The notes: generated by a model not told the origin, from the letters alone. DNA of 64,000 nucleotides from Tildeniella nuda ZEHNDER 1965/U140 (GCA_019358895.1 JAHHIG010000004.1:124001-188000); one strand, 5' to 3'; shown: positions 7,032-16,594, numbered from the stretch's first letter. Made by a program: numbers and translations.

Positions 7032-7898
7032 CTAAAACAACCATTCCAAGCCAATGCTGACACGGCTGTCGCTACGAAAACGAGAATTTTGCTTCTGAAG
7101 ATCGGTTGCTAGGCGCAGATTGCGTGTGAGTGCATAGCCGAAGGAAAGAGTCGTTAAACCAACTTCGTCTCCACTACCGGGAGCAACCCAGCTTTGCGTG
7201 AGGGCGAGATCGGCAGCACCTGTCCGTGACGGTATCAGCAGTAAGCGTAAGCCCGCATGAATGCCATTTGTTGAGTAACGAGTGGTTTCTAAATGGCGGT
7301 AGCCCACAACTGGTGCCAGATTAACAACACTACCCAGCGGACGCACGTAGTAGCGCAAATCGCCTCCCCAGGCTTCACGACTGCCATTAAACGCGGTTTG
7401 ATAATCGGCACTGAGGGTCACGCCCGATCGCCCCACAAACACATCTTCAATGCCAACACTCAGCCCTCCTGCCTGTTTGGATGACGGAAACTGGGAGTAG
7501 CTCAACCGCAGGCGCGTCCTAAAGCTGGGATCATGCTTGATGTCAGCCAACACGTCAGGCACTTGTTTTAACCATCGTTGCAAGACAGGGCTACTTTCGA
7601 TGAGTTTGGGGTCAAGGTCGATGGGAACGAGGGAGTGGGGAGTGGGGAGTGGAGAGTGGGGAGGTAAAGCCGGATTTGATACTGGCTGCTGGCTGCTGAC
7701 TGCTGAAGCGTCTATTCCTTTTACTCCCTCCGATCGCTGCCTTGCTTCCACAAGATCGATCGCTGAGTGCGACACCAACTCAACGGGCAGACTCCAGGCA
7801 GGACGGGTGATAAAAGCCAGACCGATCGCTAGCAACAACATCTGAAGCAGGCAACGGGAAGGGCACAGGCGCGATCGCCATTCTGTGACTCGACTCAT
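7032..7898 (-). CDS. Predicted outer-membrane beta-barrel protein with a repeat-derived linker
   Basis: 288 aa from the ATG at 7898. The open frame continues to 7970, but that part is the acsF terminator, so the later start is preferred. The N-terminus is basic with a hydrophobic segment (LLLAIGLAFITRPAWS), a probable signal peptide. Residues ~70-95 (VSSQQPVSNPALPPHSPLPT) are encoded by GGGAGTG-type and GCTGCTG repeats (7631-7705). The C-terminal ~170 residues alternate hydrophobic and polar positions with many Gly/Arg/Tyr and end in LEWLF, a terminal aromatic typical of barrels. I do not recognise a named family. It is downstream of acsF but separated by a terminator. Confidence 0.72.
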   Translation of the reverse strand: MSRVTEWRSRLCPSRCLLQMLLLAIGLAFITRPAWSLPVELVSHSAIDLVEARQRSEGVKGIDASAVSSQQPVSNPALPPHSPLPTPHSLVPIDLDPKLIESSPVLQRWLKQVPDVLADIKHDPSFRTRLRLSYSQFPSSKQAGGLSVGIEDVFVGRSGVTLSADYQTAFNGSREAWGGDLRYYVRPLGSVVNLAPVVGYRHLETTRYSTNGIHAGLRLLLIPSRTGAADLALTQSWVAPGSGDEVGLTTLSFGYALTRNLRLATDLQKQNSRFRSDSRVSIGLEWLF

Positions 7899-7933
7899 GA
7901 ACACGTTAATAAAGGCATCCAGATTGCTTCCAC

Positions 7934-7975
7934 AAAAAAACGGCTTTGCACCTATGTCCAGGTTATGCAAAGCCG
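7934..7975 (-). terminator. Intrinsic terminator of acsF
   Basis: On the minus strand CGGCTTTGCA (7975-7966) pairs perfectly with TGCAAAGCCG (7950-7941) and a run of seven T follows (7940-7934). It lies 28 bp after the acsF stop and argues against starting the next gene at 7970. Confidence 0.93.
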
Positions 7976-8002
7976 CTCAAATCAAGGGTCAGCACACAAA
8001 CG

Positions 8003-9079
8003 CTAACGAGCAGTCCCTTGCAACGGGGCAATCTCGATCGGCTTCATAAAATAAAGCTGAAGAAGCTGCCATGCGTTAGAGGCGTAATAAGGCAGCTTTT
8101 GGAAGAACTGCACAACCTTTGGCGTATTCGCGCTGACGATCGCTGTCAATTGGGCATTGTTCTGTACACACCGATCGAGTCGCTGGTAGAACGCTGGATT
8201 TTCGACATCCAGGATGACTGGAAAGACCTTACCAGTGCTTTCGTTGGTCTTGTTGATGACGTGAATATCGTATTCACGGGCATCCAAACCGAGCGCTTTG
8301 TAAAAGCCCGATCGCTGGATGTCGTTCAGGTACATGGTAGCAAACACGGACAGTAGAAAGAAGCGACACCACAGCTTTGCCCTCCAGTCGTTGAGAATCT
8401 GTGGCTGCGATCGCATCATTGCATCAAAGAAATCACCGTGCCGATTTTCATCCTGGCACCAGTTTTCAAAGAAGCGGAAAATTGGGTAGATGCGATCTTC
8501 GGGATGTGCTTCGAGATGGCGATAGATGGTGATGTAGCGCCAGTAGCCAATCTTCTCAGACAGGTACGTTGCGTAGAAGATAAACTTCGGCTGGAAAAAG
8601 GTATAGCTGCGGCTCTTGGTCAAAAAGCCCAGATCAAGCTGGAGGTTAAAATCCGACATCGCCTTATTCAGAAAGCCCGCGTGCCGTGCTTCATCCCGCG
8701 ACATCAGTGAAAAGCACTCCGCCAAGACTGGATTCTTATCCTTTAGCTTGCGTGCCAGTTCCTTGTAGAGCAAAAAGCCGGAAAACTCAGCCGTGCAGGA
8801 GCGCTCCAAAAACTCAACAAACAGTTGGCGCGTCTCCCCATCAATGTGCTCCCAGGACTGATCAAACTCAGCCGTGCGGACAAAGTGATGTCGATTGTAG
8901 TCCACTCGAAACTCTTCCAGAATTGCCTGCAGTTCGTCCTCGTTGGGCGAAATATCCATCGCCGCCACTGCATCAAAATCGGTTGTGTAAAACCGGGGCG
9001 TTAAGATCGTTTCCTTTGCAGGAACTTTTACTCCGGGGCGTATTTCTTCAAAGCTAGGCTTTTTAAGGGAATCTACCAT
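8003..9079 (-). CDS. acsF: Magnesium-protoporphyrin IX monomethyl ester (oxidative) cyclase
   Basis: 358 aa, the usual AcsF length. This di-iron enzyme forms the isocyclic ring E of chlorophyll from Mg-protoporphyrin IX monomethyl ester using O2, at the thylakoid/inner membrane. Iron-ligand motifs of the ferritin-like fold are clear: [21 protein letters not shown] and [11 protein letters not shown]. The ATG at 9079 gives [16 protein letters not shown]; the 25-codon upstream extension is not family-like. The gene is monocistronic, with an intrinsic terminator downstream. Many cyanobacteria carry two AcsF paralogues for high and low oxygen; which one this is cannot be decided from the sequence alone. 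Confidence 0.96.
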   Translation of the reverse strand: MVDSLKKPSFEEIRPGVKVPAKETILTPRFYTTDFDAVAAMDISPNEDELQAILEEFRVDYNRHHFVRTAEFDQSWEHIDGETRQLFVEFLERSCTAEFSGFLLYKELARKLKDKNPVLAECFSLMSRDEARHAGFLNKAMSDFNLQLDLGFLTKSRSYTFFQPKFIFYATYLSEKIGYWRYITIYRHLEAHPEDRIYPIFRFFENWCQDENRHGDFFDAMMRSQPQILNDWRAKLWCRFFLLSVFATMYLNDIQRSGFYKALGLDAREYDIHVINKTNESTGKVFPVILDVENPAFYQRLDRCVQNNAQLTAIVSANTPKVVQFFQKLPYYASNAWQLLQLYFMKPIEIAPLQGTAR

Positions 9080-9436
9080 GAGTCGTTTCGTTCTTTTTTC
9101 AGAGACTGCATCAAGGGGATGGTGCGCTGAGCTACCGCAGTGTATCGCTGTCAAGTGCGGACTGAATCAGATGCGATCGGTCTACAAAGACTCTGCCAAG
9201 GTACAGCAGCGCGCAAAACCACTGTAATGATTACGCAGTCTAGTCTATCAAGGTATAGGGTGACAAAACTGAGCGATCGCATTAAGACTTGCAACACACT
9301 ATCAACTTTTGTAATTACTAGGCAATGTCGTACCGCCTACCCTGCCTGCTTAAGAGCAAAGTCTTTATGATTTAGGAACGTGGAGAAAGCATCTCATAGG
9401 AAGAGGACTGTGGAAACGAGAGCATCCCAAACAGGT
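9080..9436. other. Divergent intergenic region between acsF and a TM2 gene
   Basis: About 360 bp holding the upstream regions of acsF (leftward) and the TM2 gene (rightward). One GCGATCGC octamer is present near 9274. The only open frame (9140-9370, +) lacks an SD and any protein-like composition. No RNA gene is seen. Confidence 0.6.
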
Positions 9437-9931
9437 ATGAACAAAGTTGGCACGGCTTACATTCTCTGGCTCGGTTGCCTACTTCAGATACATGGACTGC
9501 ACCGCCTTTACAACGGCAAGATTTTGACGGGCTTGCTATGGATGTTCAGCTTTGGTCTGTTTGGTTTTGGGCAGATTATTGACCTTCTGCTGATCCCAAA
9601 CATGGTAGATGAGCACAATTCTAAACTGAGAGCGAGTCAGGGGCTTCTGCCTGAAGGTGTTTTGCCAAATCAAGCCGCTATTCAGCAGGTCATCGCTACC
9701 CATCCAACCCCATTGCCACCGTCGTCAGAACCGAATCCCTTACTGGTTAAACTGCTGAGAGCGGCAGAAGCTAAAGGTGGTAGGCTCTCCGTTACGCAAG
9801 GCGTGATGGAAACAGGGGCTAGTTTTTCCCACGTGGAAACCACACTCATACACATGGTAAAAGCAGGCTACGTTGAGATCACTAATGATCCAGAATCGGG
9901 CGTTGTGATCTATGAGTTTAAGGAGCTTTGA
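9437..9931 (+). CDS. TM2-domain membrane protein with C-terminal helical domain
   Basis: 164 aa from the ATG at 9437; an in-frame GTG at 9380 with TAGGA upstream would add 19 residues. Residues 1-50 are a TM2 domain: two hydrophobic helices separated by the conserved GLHRLYNGK turn, followed by LLIPNMVDEHN. The C-terminal third (LLVKLLRAAEAKGGRLSV, then a VETTLIHMVKAGYVEI segment) looks like a small winged-helix fold. The family is widespread and functionally unassigned in cyanobacteria. A second TM2 gene lies at 16595. Confidence 0.82.
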   Translation: MNKVGTAYILWLGCLLQIHGLHRLYNGKILTGLLWMFSFGLFGFGQIIDLLLIPNMVDEHNSKLRASQGLLPEGVLPNQAAIQQVIATHPTPLPPSSEPNPLLVKLLRAAEAKGGRLSVTQGVMETGASFSHVETTLIHMVKAGYVEITNDPESGVVIYEFKEL

Positions 9932-9982
9932 AAAAGGCTAACACTAGCGATCGCGCCTTGGTCAGCCTCTACGTTTAATCCC

Positions 9983-10627
9983 TTAGTTCCTCACTAGCCA
10001 CTTTTGGGCGTTCAGCCGTTGTAGCGTCCAAAAAACCAGCAATCCTAGATCAACCTTGCGTTCATCAATCCGAAACGACTCCATAGTGCTGGCTTTACCA
10101 CCGCTTTCTGAGTAGGAAAAGCCTTTTTGACCGTTAATTTTCTCGTCGAAGAAATAGATGCTAAACGCTCTAGTTTGCTTGCCACCGCTGTTCCATTGAC
10201 CAACGACTTGCCAACATTCTGGCGCTTGAGCGAACCCAATGACGTTGATCTTGCGCTTCGCAAAGGTCAGCTCGGCATCCGGAATGTCTTGCTTTGCTAA
10301 GCCTGCTTTGAGAGCGGGTAAATAGTCTTGCTGGATAAAGTCAGTGAACGGCTTGTCTTCCAACGCGGGCGGCTTTTCTTTCTTCGCTTTAGCGGCTGGT
10401 TTCGCGCCATCTTCACCGTCAGACGCTGCCTTAGGTGGACGCTTGGCGGCTGGTTTCTTAGGAGCAGTGTCTGCCTCAGGTGCTTCAGAAACAGCCTCTG
10501 GCTTATCGATCGCTGGCTCTGGTGCATTTGCCGTTGGTATATCCGTTGCCTTCGCTTCAGTATTAGTAGGAGCTTGTCCTTCAGATTGGTTTGGCTCAGC
10601 CTGGTTCGGAGTGGTTTCTTCTGCCAT
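9983..10627 (-). CDS. DUF2996-family cyanobacterial protein
   Basis: 214 aa. The first ~95 residues are a low-complexity Pro/Ala/Glu/Lys tail with many PEA and KPAAK stretches. The conserved domain begins at KKEKPPALEDKPFTDFIQQ and runs to the end (GFAQAPECWQVVGQW, SYSESGGKASTMESF), matching what I recall of DUF2996, a cyanobacterial family of unknown biochemical role. There is no signal peptide or membrane helix. Its ATG (10625-10627) is in a standard context, and it is transcribed toward the TM2 gene (convergent, 51 bp apart). Confidence 0.8.
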   Translation of the reverse strand: MAEETTPNQAEPNQSEGQAPTNTEAKATDIPTANAPEPAIDKPEAVSEAPEADTAPKKPAAKRPPKAASDGEDGAKPAAKAKKEKPPALEDKPFTDFIQQDYLPALKAGLAKQDIPDAELTFAKRKINVIGFAQAPECWQVVGQWNSGGKQTRAFSIYFFDEKINGQKGFSYSESGGKASTMESFRIDERKVDLGLLVFWTLQRLNAQKWLVRN

Positions 10628-10791
10628 GTTTCAGGTCAATCCTTGTTTCAAATTGCAGCGATCGCCGCGCAGTCTTGAGCGTTAGATTCGAGTGAAGCAT
10701 CACTCCCTGCGCTTCATCTTAATAGAATGCAGCGTTGCGGGCTAGTGGCAGGCGTAACCGTTAGCATAGAATCTGCTGCCAGGACAACGCG

Positions 10792-11673
10792 ATGCTTCAA
10801 ACTGTGCCTCAAACTTCATCACAAGCAGTACGTCTCCATACCTTAGTGCAAGGACAGGGCTTTCCCATTCTTTGCTTACACGGTCACCCAGGTTCGGGGC
10901 AGAGTTTGTCAGTCTTCACACAACCGTTGTCTGCTCGATTCACGACGATCGCGCCTGACTTGCGAGGCTATGGCGGCAGTCGCGCTCCAGCAGATTTTGT
11001 GATGACTGACCATTTGACCGATTTGGAGGCACTGCTTAATCGCTACCAAATCTCGCGCTGCCTGGTTTTGGGCTGGTCTTTGGGCGGTATCCTAGCCTTG
11101 GAGTTGGCGCTGCGAATGCCAGAACGGATCAGTGGGCTGATCTTAGTCGCAACAGCAGCGCGTCCTAAAAGCAGCCATCCGGCGATCGCGTGGCAAGACA
11201 ATGCTTACACGGGCATCGCGTCGATCGCAAACTGGCTTAACCCTGGCTGGCAATGGAATATTGATACCTTTGGGCGGCGATCGTTGTACCGCTATCTCAT
11301 TCAGCAGCATACGCCCTCTGCTTACCAGTACCTCGCCAAAGAAGCCTTGCCAGCGTATCTGCAAACCTCTAATCGAGCGACACAGGCGCTGTCTATGGCG
11401 CTTCAGAGGGGCTATAATCGCCTTGCCGATCTACCCGCTATTCAATGTCCATGCCTCGTGCTGGCAGGCGCGGACGATCGCCACATCACGGCTGCCTCCA
11501 GTCTGGAAACGGCTCAAGCGTTGCCCCATGCCCAGTACCATTGCCACCCCAACACAGCCCACTTGTTTCCATGGGAAATCCCAACCATCGTGCAAGCGGC
11601 GATCGAGCGTTGGCTTGACCAACATCCAGACGTTGTGACTCCTCCATCAGAAGATAGTACTGCCAGAAAATAG
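10792..11673 (+). CDS. Alpha/beta-hydrolase fold enzyme
   Basis: 293 aa. The sequence has a classic hydrolase layout: HGHPGSG oxyanion-hole segment, APDLRGYGGS, the nucleophile elbow GWSLGG with Ser96, a C-terminal acid in AGADDRHI and the histidine in NTAHLFPWE. The substrate is unknown; candidates in this superfamily include esterases and haloperoxidase-like enzymes. AGGA (10781-10784) lies 7 nt before the ATG. It has no signal peptide and so is probably cytoplasmic. Confidence 0.9.
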   Translation: MLQTVPQTSSQAVRLHTLVQGQGFPILCLHGHPGSGQSLSVFTQPLSARFTTIAPDLRGYGGSRAPADFVMTDHLTDLEALLNRYQISRCLVLGWSLGGILALELALRMPERISGLILVATAARPKSSHPAIAWQDNAYTGIASIANWLNPGWQWNIDTFGRRSLYRYLIQQHTPSAYQYLAKEALPAYLQTSNRATQALSMALQRGYNRLADLPAIQCPCLVLAGADDRHITAASSLETAQALPHAQYHCHPNTAHLFPWEIPTIVQAAIERWLDQHPDVVTPPSEDSTARK

Positions 11674-11858
11674 TGCTGCGTCTGCCTTTTCTTGACGTGC
11701 AATGCGTTAAGTGAATGTGAACGGCTGATAAAGCGATTCTTAAAGAATTTGTTCGTTCAGCAAATTCCCTGGCAATATCGGATCGAACGCGCTCAGAAAA
11801 GACACAATAGCTTGGAAGTTGAAATCGCCTCTGTCTCTCACCTGGGTGCTTCACAGTA

Positions 11859-12329
11859 ATGCAAGAACCATCGATCGCGCCACTCCTCGAAGATCTGAAA
11901 AGTGTTGACGAAACTGTTCGCGAACGTGCTACTCACGCACTTTGGCGCATCTGGTTTGAGCAAAAAGGTGTTCTTGGTTTAGAAAGCATCCGACGTGCTC
12001 AAACCTTACTTGAGGCAGGCAATAATGTCGAAGCAGAGTCTACTCTGACGGCATTAGTGCAAAGCCAGCCCGATTTCGCGGAAGCCTGGAATCGGCGTGC
12101 AGTTCTCTACTACAGTCAGGGTCAATACTACCGGGCGATCGCGGATTGCGAAACCGTTATCCGCCTTAACCCAGTTCATTTTGGTGCTCTCCACGGCTTA
12201 GGACTATCCCATGCGGCATTAGGCAACTATCCAGAAGCCATTGCAGCCTTTCGCCAGGCAGCAGCCATTCAGCCTTTTGCGATCGCAAACCAGCGGTTGC
12301 TTCTTGAATGCACGCTGCGCCTTGGTTAA
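11859..12329 (+). CDS. TPR protein
   Basis: 156 aa. After a helical N-terminus (LLEDLKSVDETVRERATHAL, reminiscent of a HEAT-type helix pair) there are about three tetratricopeptide repeats: AESTLTALVQSQPDFAEAW, YYRAIADCETVIRLNP and YPEAIAAFRQAAAIQP. It is probably a protein-protein adaptor; no catalytic domain or export signal is seen. It stands alone, 185 bp after the hydrolase gene. Confidence 0.8.
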   Translation: MQEPSIAPLLEDLKSVDETVRERATHALWRIWFEQKGVLGLESIRRAQTLLEAGNNVEAESTLTALVQSQPDFAEAWNRRAVLYYSQGQYYRAIADCETVIRLNPVHFGALHGLGLSHAALGNYPEAIAAFRQAAAIQPFAIANQRLLLECTLRLG

Positions 12330-12773
12330 CCTCCAGATTGTTCTACTGTCCTGACCTCTCATGAAGCTTCTTTCCATTATGGGATGAGTATTTTGCACTT
12401 ACTCCCTACATTTTTGCGAGGCAAAGCGGTCGGTATCTGTGGCAATGGTTTATGCCCCAGCAGCTTTAGAAGATGTAAAAAGCATTACATAACGCCTTAT
12501 AGATCTAGCCGTGAAAACAGGGCTAGCTTAACGAAATCTACGCGATCGATTGGCTGGAAACCAAACAGTTGAGAAGACCTAATATGCTTGCAAATGGCGG
12601 TGCGAAGCTCTCTTTGCTTCGTTTGAAAACGCCCAACCTAGCATCCATTTTCCCCTGATTCCGTACGATTCACATCATAAACAGTGATCTAAATCACCCA
12701 TACTTCTAGGGTTAGATCACTTCCATTAATACGTAAGCAGAAGAGAATTTATGCAGAGCTCCTGCTAATCAAA
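12330..12773. other. Intergenic region with a 10-bp inverted repeat
   Basis: About 440 bp without a convincing gene. AGTGATCTAA (12683-12692) is repeated inverted at 12712-12721 with a 19-nt loop, 52 bp before the next ATG. A short stem (CGAAG/CTTCG) lies near 12603-12620. The ORF at 12384-12572 lacks an SD and protein-like composition. Confidence 0.6.
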
Positions 12774-12968
12774 ATGAAAAAAACAGCAATTATTCGACAC
12801 CTTGTCCAAAAAGCCTTACATATCAAAAAGCTCACTCCCGACATTGAGAATGAGATTAATTATGAGCTTACGCGCTTAGGACACATCTCAGATGTCGATT
12901 TTGAAGCACTTGAACTGCTGATGTCTGAGATGGACGCTGGACGAATTCAACTGATCTCTAGCCCTTAA
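12774..12968 (+). CDS. Small conserved cyanobacterial protein
   Basis: 64 aa, MKKTAIIRHLVQKAL to MSEMDAGRIQLISSP. It is highly helical and acidic in the second half (ELTRLGHISDVDFEALELL). I recall similar short proteins in other cyanobacteria but no function. There is no SD-like sequence. The inverted repeat at 12683-12721 lies upstream and might be regulatory. Confidence 0.65.
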   Translation: MKKTAIIRHLVQKALHIKKLTPDIENEINYELTRLGHISDVDFEALELLMSEMDAGRIQLISSP

Positions 12969-13131
12969 GCCTATAGCTATTCCTGAATAAAGCGTTTCAT
13001 CTCACTGCTTCCGCGCTTTTGAAGCTAACGCTTGTTCGGTTCAAGCTGAGAAGATGGGCTTCAGTCGGTAAATGTTGCTCTGATAACTACTGCTCAAGTA
13101 TTACAACCGTTATGTCGATAGAGAGAGAACG

Positions 13132-13581
13132 CTAGGTTTTGTTTGAGTCTGCTCGATTCTGAAATACTTCTGTATGAGCCTGCCAGACTTGCTGGATGAA
13201 ATGTCTGAACGGTACGCGCCCTCTTTCACAAGCACCGTCTTGTTCAACGCTAGTGCGATCGTCTGCGTAAAAATCGGCAAGCCATGGAAGCGCCTCAGTA
13301 TCAAGCGCCGCTCGAAACAAAGTTGGCGGTAAAAGCAGATCGGAGTCTTGGCGTAGATCGTAGCAGTCTAACTGTTCACCCAGGGTCTCCTCCGACGTAG
13401 CTGTTTCAGCAGTGCGGAGTATCAACACCAGAGGGCGCACCCAGCAAAGGTGACGGCTTGCAATCATCTGAACCACTTCTGCATACAGATAACTGGTTTC
13501 ATGTTGCAGGCAAACAATCTGGCAGGGTTGAAAGCCTGGAGCGTCGTCACCAACGAATTCGTGTGTTGCAGGAAAACCCAT
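13132..13581 (-). CDS. Hypothetical protein, cyanobacterial type
   Basis: 149 aa, soluble, no signal peptide. The N-terminal part (QIVCLQHETSYLYAEVVQMI, CWVRPLVLIL) and the Leu/Asp-rich middle (DLRQDSDLLLPPTLFRAALD) suggest a compact alpha/beta fold. The C-terminus contains FRHFIQQVWQAHTEVF. I do not recognise the family. It is divergent from clpS, with 183 bp between the starts. Confidence 0.68.
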   Translation of the reverse strand: MGFPATHEFVGDDAPGFQPCQIVCLQHETSYLYAEVVQMIASRHLCWVRPLVLILRTAETATSEETLGEQLDCYDLRQDSDLLLPPTLFRAALDTEALPWLADFYADDRTSVEQDGACERGRVPFRHFIQQVWQAHTEVFQNRADSNKT

Positions 13582-13764
13582 AGGGTTGAGGTAAGTACTA
13601 AGCTCCTCTACCGATCTTAGAGGATCAAATCATTCTCTCACTACAGCTATAACACTGAAATTAGCTCTGAGAGCGTCAGCATTTACAAGCTCTAGTAAAC
13701 ATCTGTTAACATTGGAAAGCGTCCGTTTTCAATCGTCGTGAATTGCTTAGAGAGAGGATAAAAA

Positions 13765-14046
13765 GTGTCTGTCGAAACCATTGAACGGCGTTCAACGGTT
13801 CGCAAGCTCGCGCCCCGTTATCGCGTGTTACTCCATAACGATGACTACAACTCAATGGAGTATGTAGTGCAGACTTTGATTACCACCGTTCCTAGCCTGA
13901 CTCAACCCCAGGCAGTGGACATTATGATGGAGGCTCATACCAATGGGCTAGCTTTGGTGATTACGTGTGCACAAGAACATGCGGAATTTTACAGTGAGAC
14001 TCTTAACAGTCACGGGCTAAGCAGTACGATCGAGCCTGATGAATAG
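13765..14046 (+). CDS. clpS: ClpS, adaptor of the Clp protease
   Basis: 93 aa from the GTG at 13765, preceded by AGAGG. ClpS binds the N domain of ClpA/ClpC chaperones and delivers N-degron substrates. The ClpS core is obvious: YRVLLHNDDYNSMEYVV, MMEAHTNGLALV and AQEHAEFY, with the Asn/Asp pair and the His of the N-degron pocket. The partner ATPase ClpC is encoded in this window at 23244-25718. Cyanobacteria often carry two ClpS types; I cannot assign this copy with certainty. Confidence 0.92.
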   Translation: MSVETIERRSTVRKLAPRYRVLLHNDDYNSMEYVVQTLITTVPSLTQPQAVDIMMEAHTNGLALVITCAQEHAEFYSETLNSHGLSSTIEPDE

Positions 14047-14061
14047 CACCTCTAGAGCATC

Positions 14062-14946
14062 TTGAAGCAGGTGTTGACTCAGCTTGTACGATACCCAGCT
14101 CCGATCAGAATTGCTGCCTTCCTTTTGACATTGGTGTTGGTTTGGGTGCCGATCGCTGCACCAATTTACTGGCTGATTAACGACACCAACACCGTTAGCA
14201 TTCTGACCCTGCTCTTACTGTATGCAGAATTCATTCTTCTAGTGCGTTTGTGGGGACGGTGGGTTTACCGTCAGCCTGGTTTACTTTGGCTTTACGGGCT
14301 AGAGTTTTCTCGGCGCATGGGTTTAGAATTGCTAGCTGGTCTAGGGATCGGCAGCTCCAGCGTGGCTGTACTGTTCATCACCCAGAGCGCTTTTGGGTGG
14401 GTAATGTGGCAACCGTTTTCGATCGTGGTGCTGCGAGTTGCTTTAGAAGGACTACTGGTGGCTTTGGGCATTGGTTTTGCGGAGGAGCTGTTCTTTCGGG
14501 GATGGTTGCTGGATGAACTGCAACGTGATTACCGCTTGTCGATCGCGCTTGTGGTCGATGCGACAGTCTTCGCTTTAGTGCATGGGCTGAAGCCGCAGTT
14601 TCCAGCCTTATTTTTAATGGCAGTCACGCTGATTTTGGCGAAGCGATCGTGCGCTGACTCTAACGACGCAGCAGGCTTTGATGGTCAGAGGTGGGGGCAC
14701 CCGATTCTGAACACGCCTCGTGGACGCTTGGGGTTGCCAATGGGGCTACATGCAGGCTTGGTTTGGGGTTACTACGTTGTGAACGTGGGGCAACTCATCA
14801 AATATGCTCCGCAAGCGCCTGAGTGGTTGATAGGCTTTGATCGGAACCCACTCGCTGGAGCGATCGGTTTCCTGTTCCTTACTGCTTTAGCGATAGGGCT
14901 TTGGCGTTATGGTCGTAGGCTACAGGTATCGGAGCCGCGATCGTGA
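14062..14946 (+). CDS. CPBP-family intramembrane metalloprotease
   Basis: About 294 aa in the plasma membrane. The CPBP/CAAX-protease motifs are in order: AEELFFRGWLLDE (paired glutamates and arginine), ALVHG (FxxxH-type motif 2), and GLPMGLHAGLVWG (third His). Several hydrophobic helices flank them. The start is uncertain: TTG at 14062 or GTG at 14071, 15-24 bp after the clpS stop, neither with a good SD. The close spacing suggests co-transcription with clpS. Members process prenylated or other membrane proteins; the substrate is unknown. Confidence 0.85.
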   Translation: MKQVLTQLVRYPAPIRIAAFLLTLVLVWVPIAAPIYWLINDTNTVSILTLLLLYAEFILLVRLWGRWVYRQPGLLWLYGLEFSRRMGLELLAGLGIGSSSVAVLFITQSAFGWVMWQPFSIVVLRVALEGLLVALGIGFAEELFFRGWLLDELQRDYRLSIALVVDATVFALVHGLKPQFPALFLMAVTLILAKRSCADSNDAAGFDGQRWGHPILNTPRGRLGLPMGLHAGLVWGYYVVNVGQLIKYAPQAPEWLIGFDRNPLAGAIGFLFLTALAIGLWRYGRRLQVSEPRS

Positions 14947-15021
14947 TGATCTGTAGGACTGCGATCGCGCTCTTGCATTGCTTCTACATACAGCTTTTAA
15001 CAGCGTTAGACGCAACAGACA

Positions 15022-15957
15022 CTACTTTTTAGACCGAAATAAGCCAAACAGCCCGCCATTCTTGGCAGCTTGATTGCCTGGTTGAGCTTTTTGAGTGTTG
15101 CCGTTTTGCTGTCCATCGATTGGGGCAGCAATTTCAAGACCAAGCTTGGGCGCAAATCTGCGGGCTAATGGGTCTTGAGGATTTAGCTTTAGCGCCTGAC
15201 GAAGGTAGACTTTTGCCATGCTTTGGAGATTCTGCTGGAGGTATGCAACGCCTAAAAGGGCATGGTACTCGCTTTTGCCCGCTTCAATCTTGATGGCATC
15301 CCGTAGTTCTTGCTCAGCTTCTTTCCAGTTGCTTTTCTTCATGTATTCTTGCGCTCGTCGGTAGTGGCGCTGAGCATAACTTTCAGAGCTAGTTTCGGTA
15401 TCAGCCGGGGTAAATTGGATTGGCTTTGCCTCGGCGGCAGAGACCAGTCCTGTAGGCTTTTCGCGCATGAGCACGTCGCCCATTTTGAGCTGTAAGTAAA
15501 CCAGGTTTAGTTCAATGAGCTGTTGAGTGAGCGGTTCAAATTGATCGAGTGGTTGATACTGCGCTTCGGCAAGTTGGGCGATCGCCTGCTCGTAAAAGAT
15601 ATCAACACCATTAATCGGCTGCTGTGTCAGTTGACATGCCAAGTCACTTTGAGGAGTGAGGGGCGTAATGCGGTAAAGCCGCCTTACCTGAAGTCGCAGC
15701 AAGGAGACATTCTCTTTACGACCTTTCTCTTGCTTCAGCTTTTGGTAGGCAGGGTTGACCAGCCGCGCAAAAAGCTGGCTTGCCATATCTTTAGCGGTGT
15801 CATCTTCAGGGGTGTAATGATCAGGATGGAGTAGCTTTGCAACCGTGCGGTAACGCTTGAGTACGCGGCGATCGTCAGCAGCAAGCGAGACCCCTAAAAC
15901 GGCGTAGGGGTCAGAGAAGTTGGCTAGCCATTCTGAGGGAAGCGTACTTTGCGACAT
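15022..15957 (-). CDS. J-domain protein with TPR repeats
   Basis: 311 aa from the ATG at 15957. Residues ~15-80 are a J domain (DPYAVLGVS, the HPD tripeptide in LLHPDHY, NPAYQKL), so it should stimulate an Hsp70 (DnaK). The C-terminal half has tetratricopeptide repeats (RRAQEYMKKSNWKEAEQEL, MAKVYLRQALKLNPQDP) and a low-complexity tail ending GLFGLFRSKK. This J-TPR order is frequent in cyanobacteria. It is soluble, with no zinc-finger or G/F region, so it is a type III (class C) J protein. Confidence 0.88.
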   Translation of the reverse strand: MSQSTLPSEWLANFSDPYAVLGVSLAADDRRVLKRYRTVAKLLHPDHYTPEDDTAKDMASQLFARLVNPAYQKLKQEKGRKENVSLLRLQVRRLYRITPLTPQSDLACQLTQQPINGVDIFYEQAIAQLAEAQYQPLDQFEPLTQQLIELNLVYLQLKMGDVLMREKPTGLVSAAEAKPIQFTPADTETSSESYAQRHYRRAQEYMKKSNWKEAEQELRDAIKIEAGKSEYHALLGVAYLQQNLQSMAKVYLRQALKLNPQDPLARRFAPKLGLEIAAPIDGQQNGNTQKAQPGNQAAKNGGLFGLFRSKK

Positions 15958-16594
15958 CAACCAAGTAACCCTAGAAGACTTTAAAAACCAGTACAGTTAG
16001 ACATCCACTGCACACATTCAAGCACTGAATTTCAATACGCGTTGCCACTCGTGCGACAAACAGATGGCTTTTAAGAAACGTTTAAGAGCAAAATTGTCTC
16101 CACTAAACAGCTTGCTTAGCGCTAGTAGCCGACGAAAACAAGCACCGACTAGAACCCTAACAACTAGCGTTTGTGCAGTCAGGCTGTATCGCTTTAGGCT
16201 CTAAACTGGTGAGACTTTAGCGTGATTAACGGCTTAACTAAGCTGGGGCAGGCGAGGCTTGAACGTATTAATTGAGTCGCTGTTCGATCGGGATTATCAT
16301 TACCTTACTGTACATCGACGGATTGAACCGGACAGATCTCAAAATGCTACCGCTTCGCTACGATTTGGGTTGCTTAACCAAAACACTATGGCGCATGAAT
16401 AAGCGGAAGCACCCGTCAGGCAATGGCAGAAGTTGCCTGCTGTTGGTGTCATCTCCGCTTGAGAGTCAATATGATAGAAGTAACGGTGTTGGAGTGGGCA
16501 TCCTTGCCCTTCTACCGATAGATACCTGATGGATTGGGTGTCATTCCTTACAACATCATAAATCTGAATGCAGCTATTTTGGGGTGAGACTGGC
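15958..16594. other. Intergenic region, no gene supported
   Basis: About 640 bp between a leftward J-protein gene and a rightward TM2-SHOCT gene. Overlapping open frames exist on both strands (16272-16529 + and 16339-16680 -), but neither has an SD or a recognisable domain. I see no terminator with a T-tract and no tRNA. Confidence 0.55.

Noticed and set aside
7899-7970. Longer N-terminus for the 7-kb barrel protein
   Set aside because: It would start in the terminator stem of acsF.
12384-12572. 62-aa ORF (+)
   Set aside because: No SD, unlikely composition.
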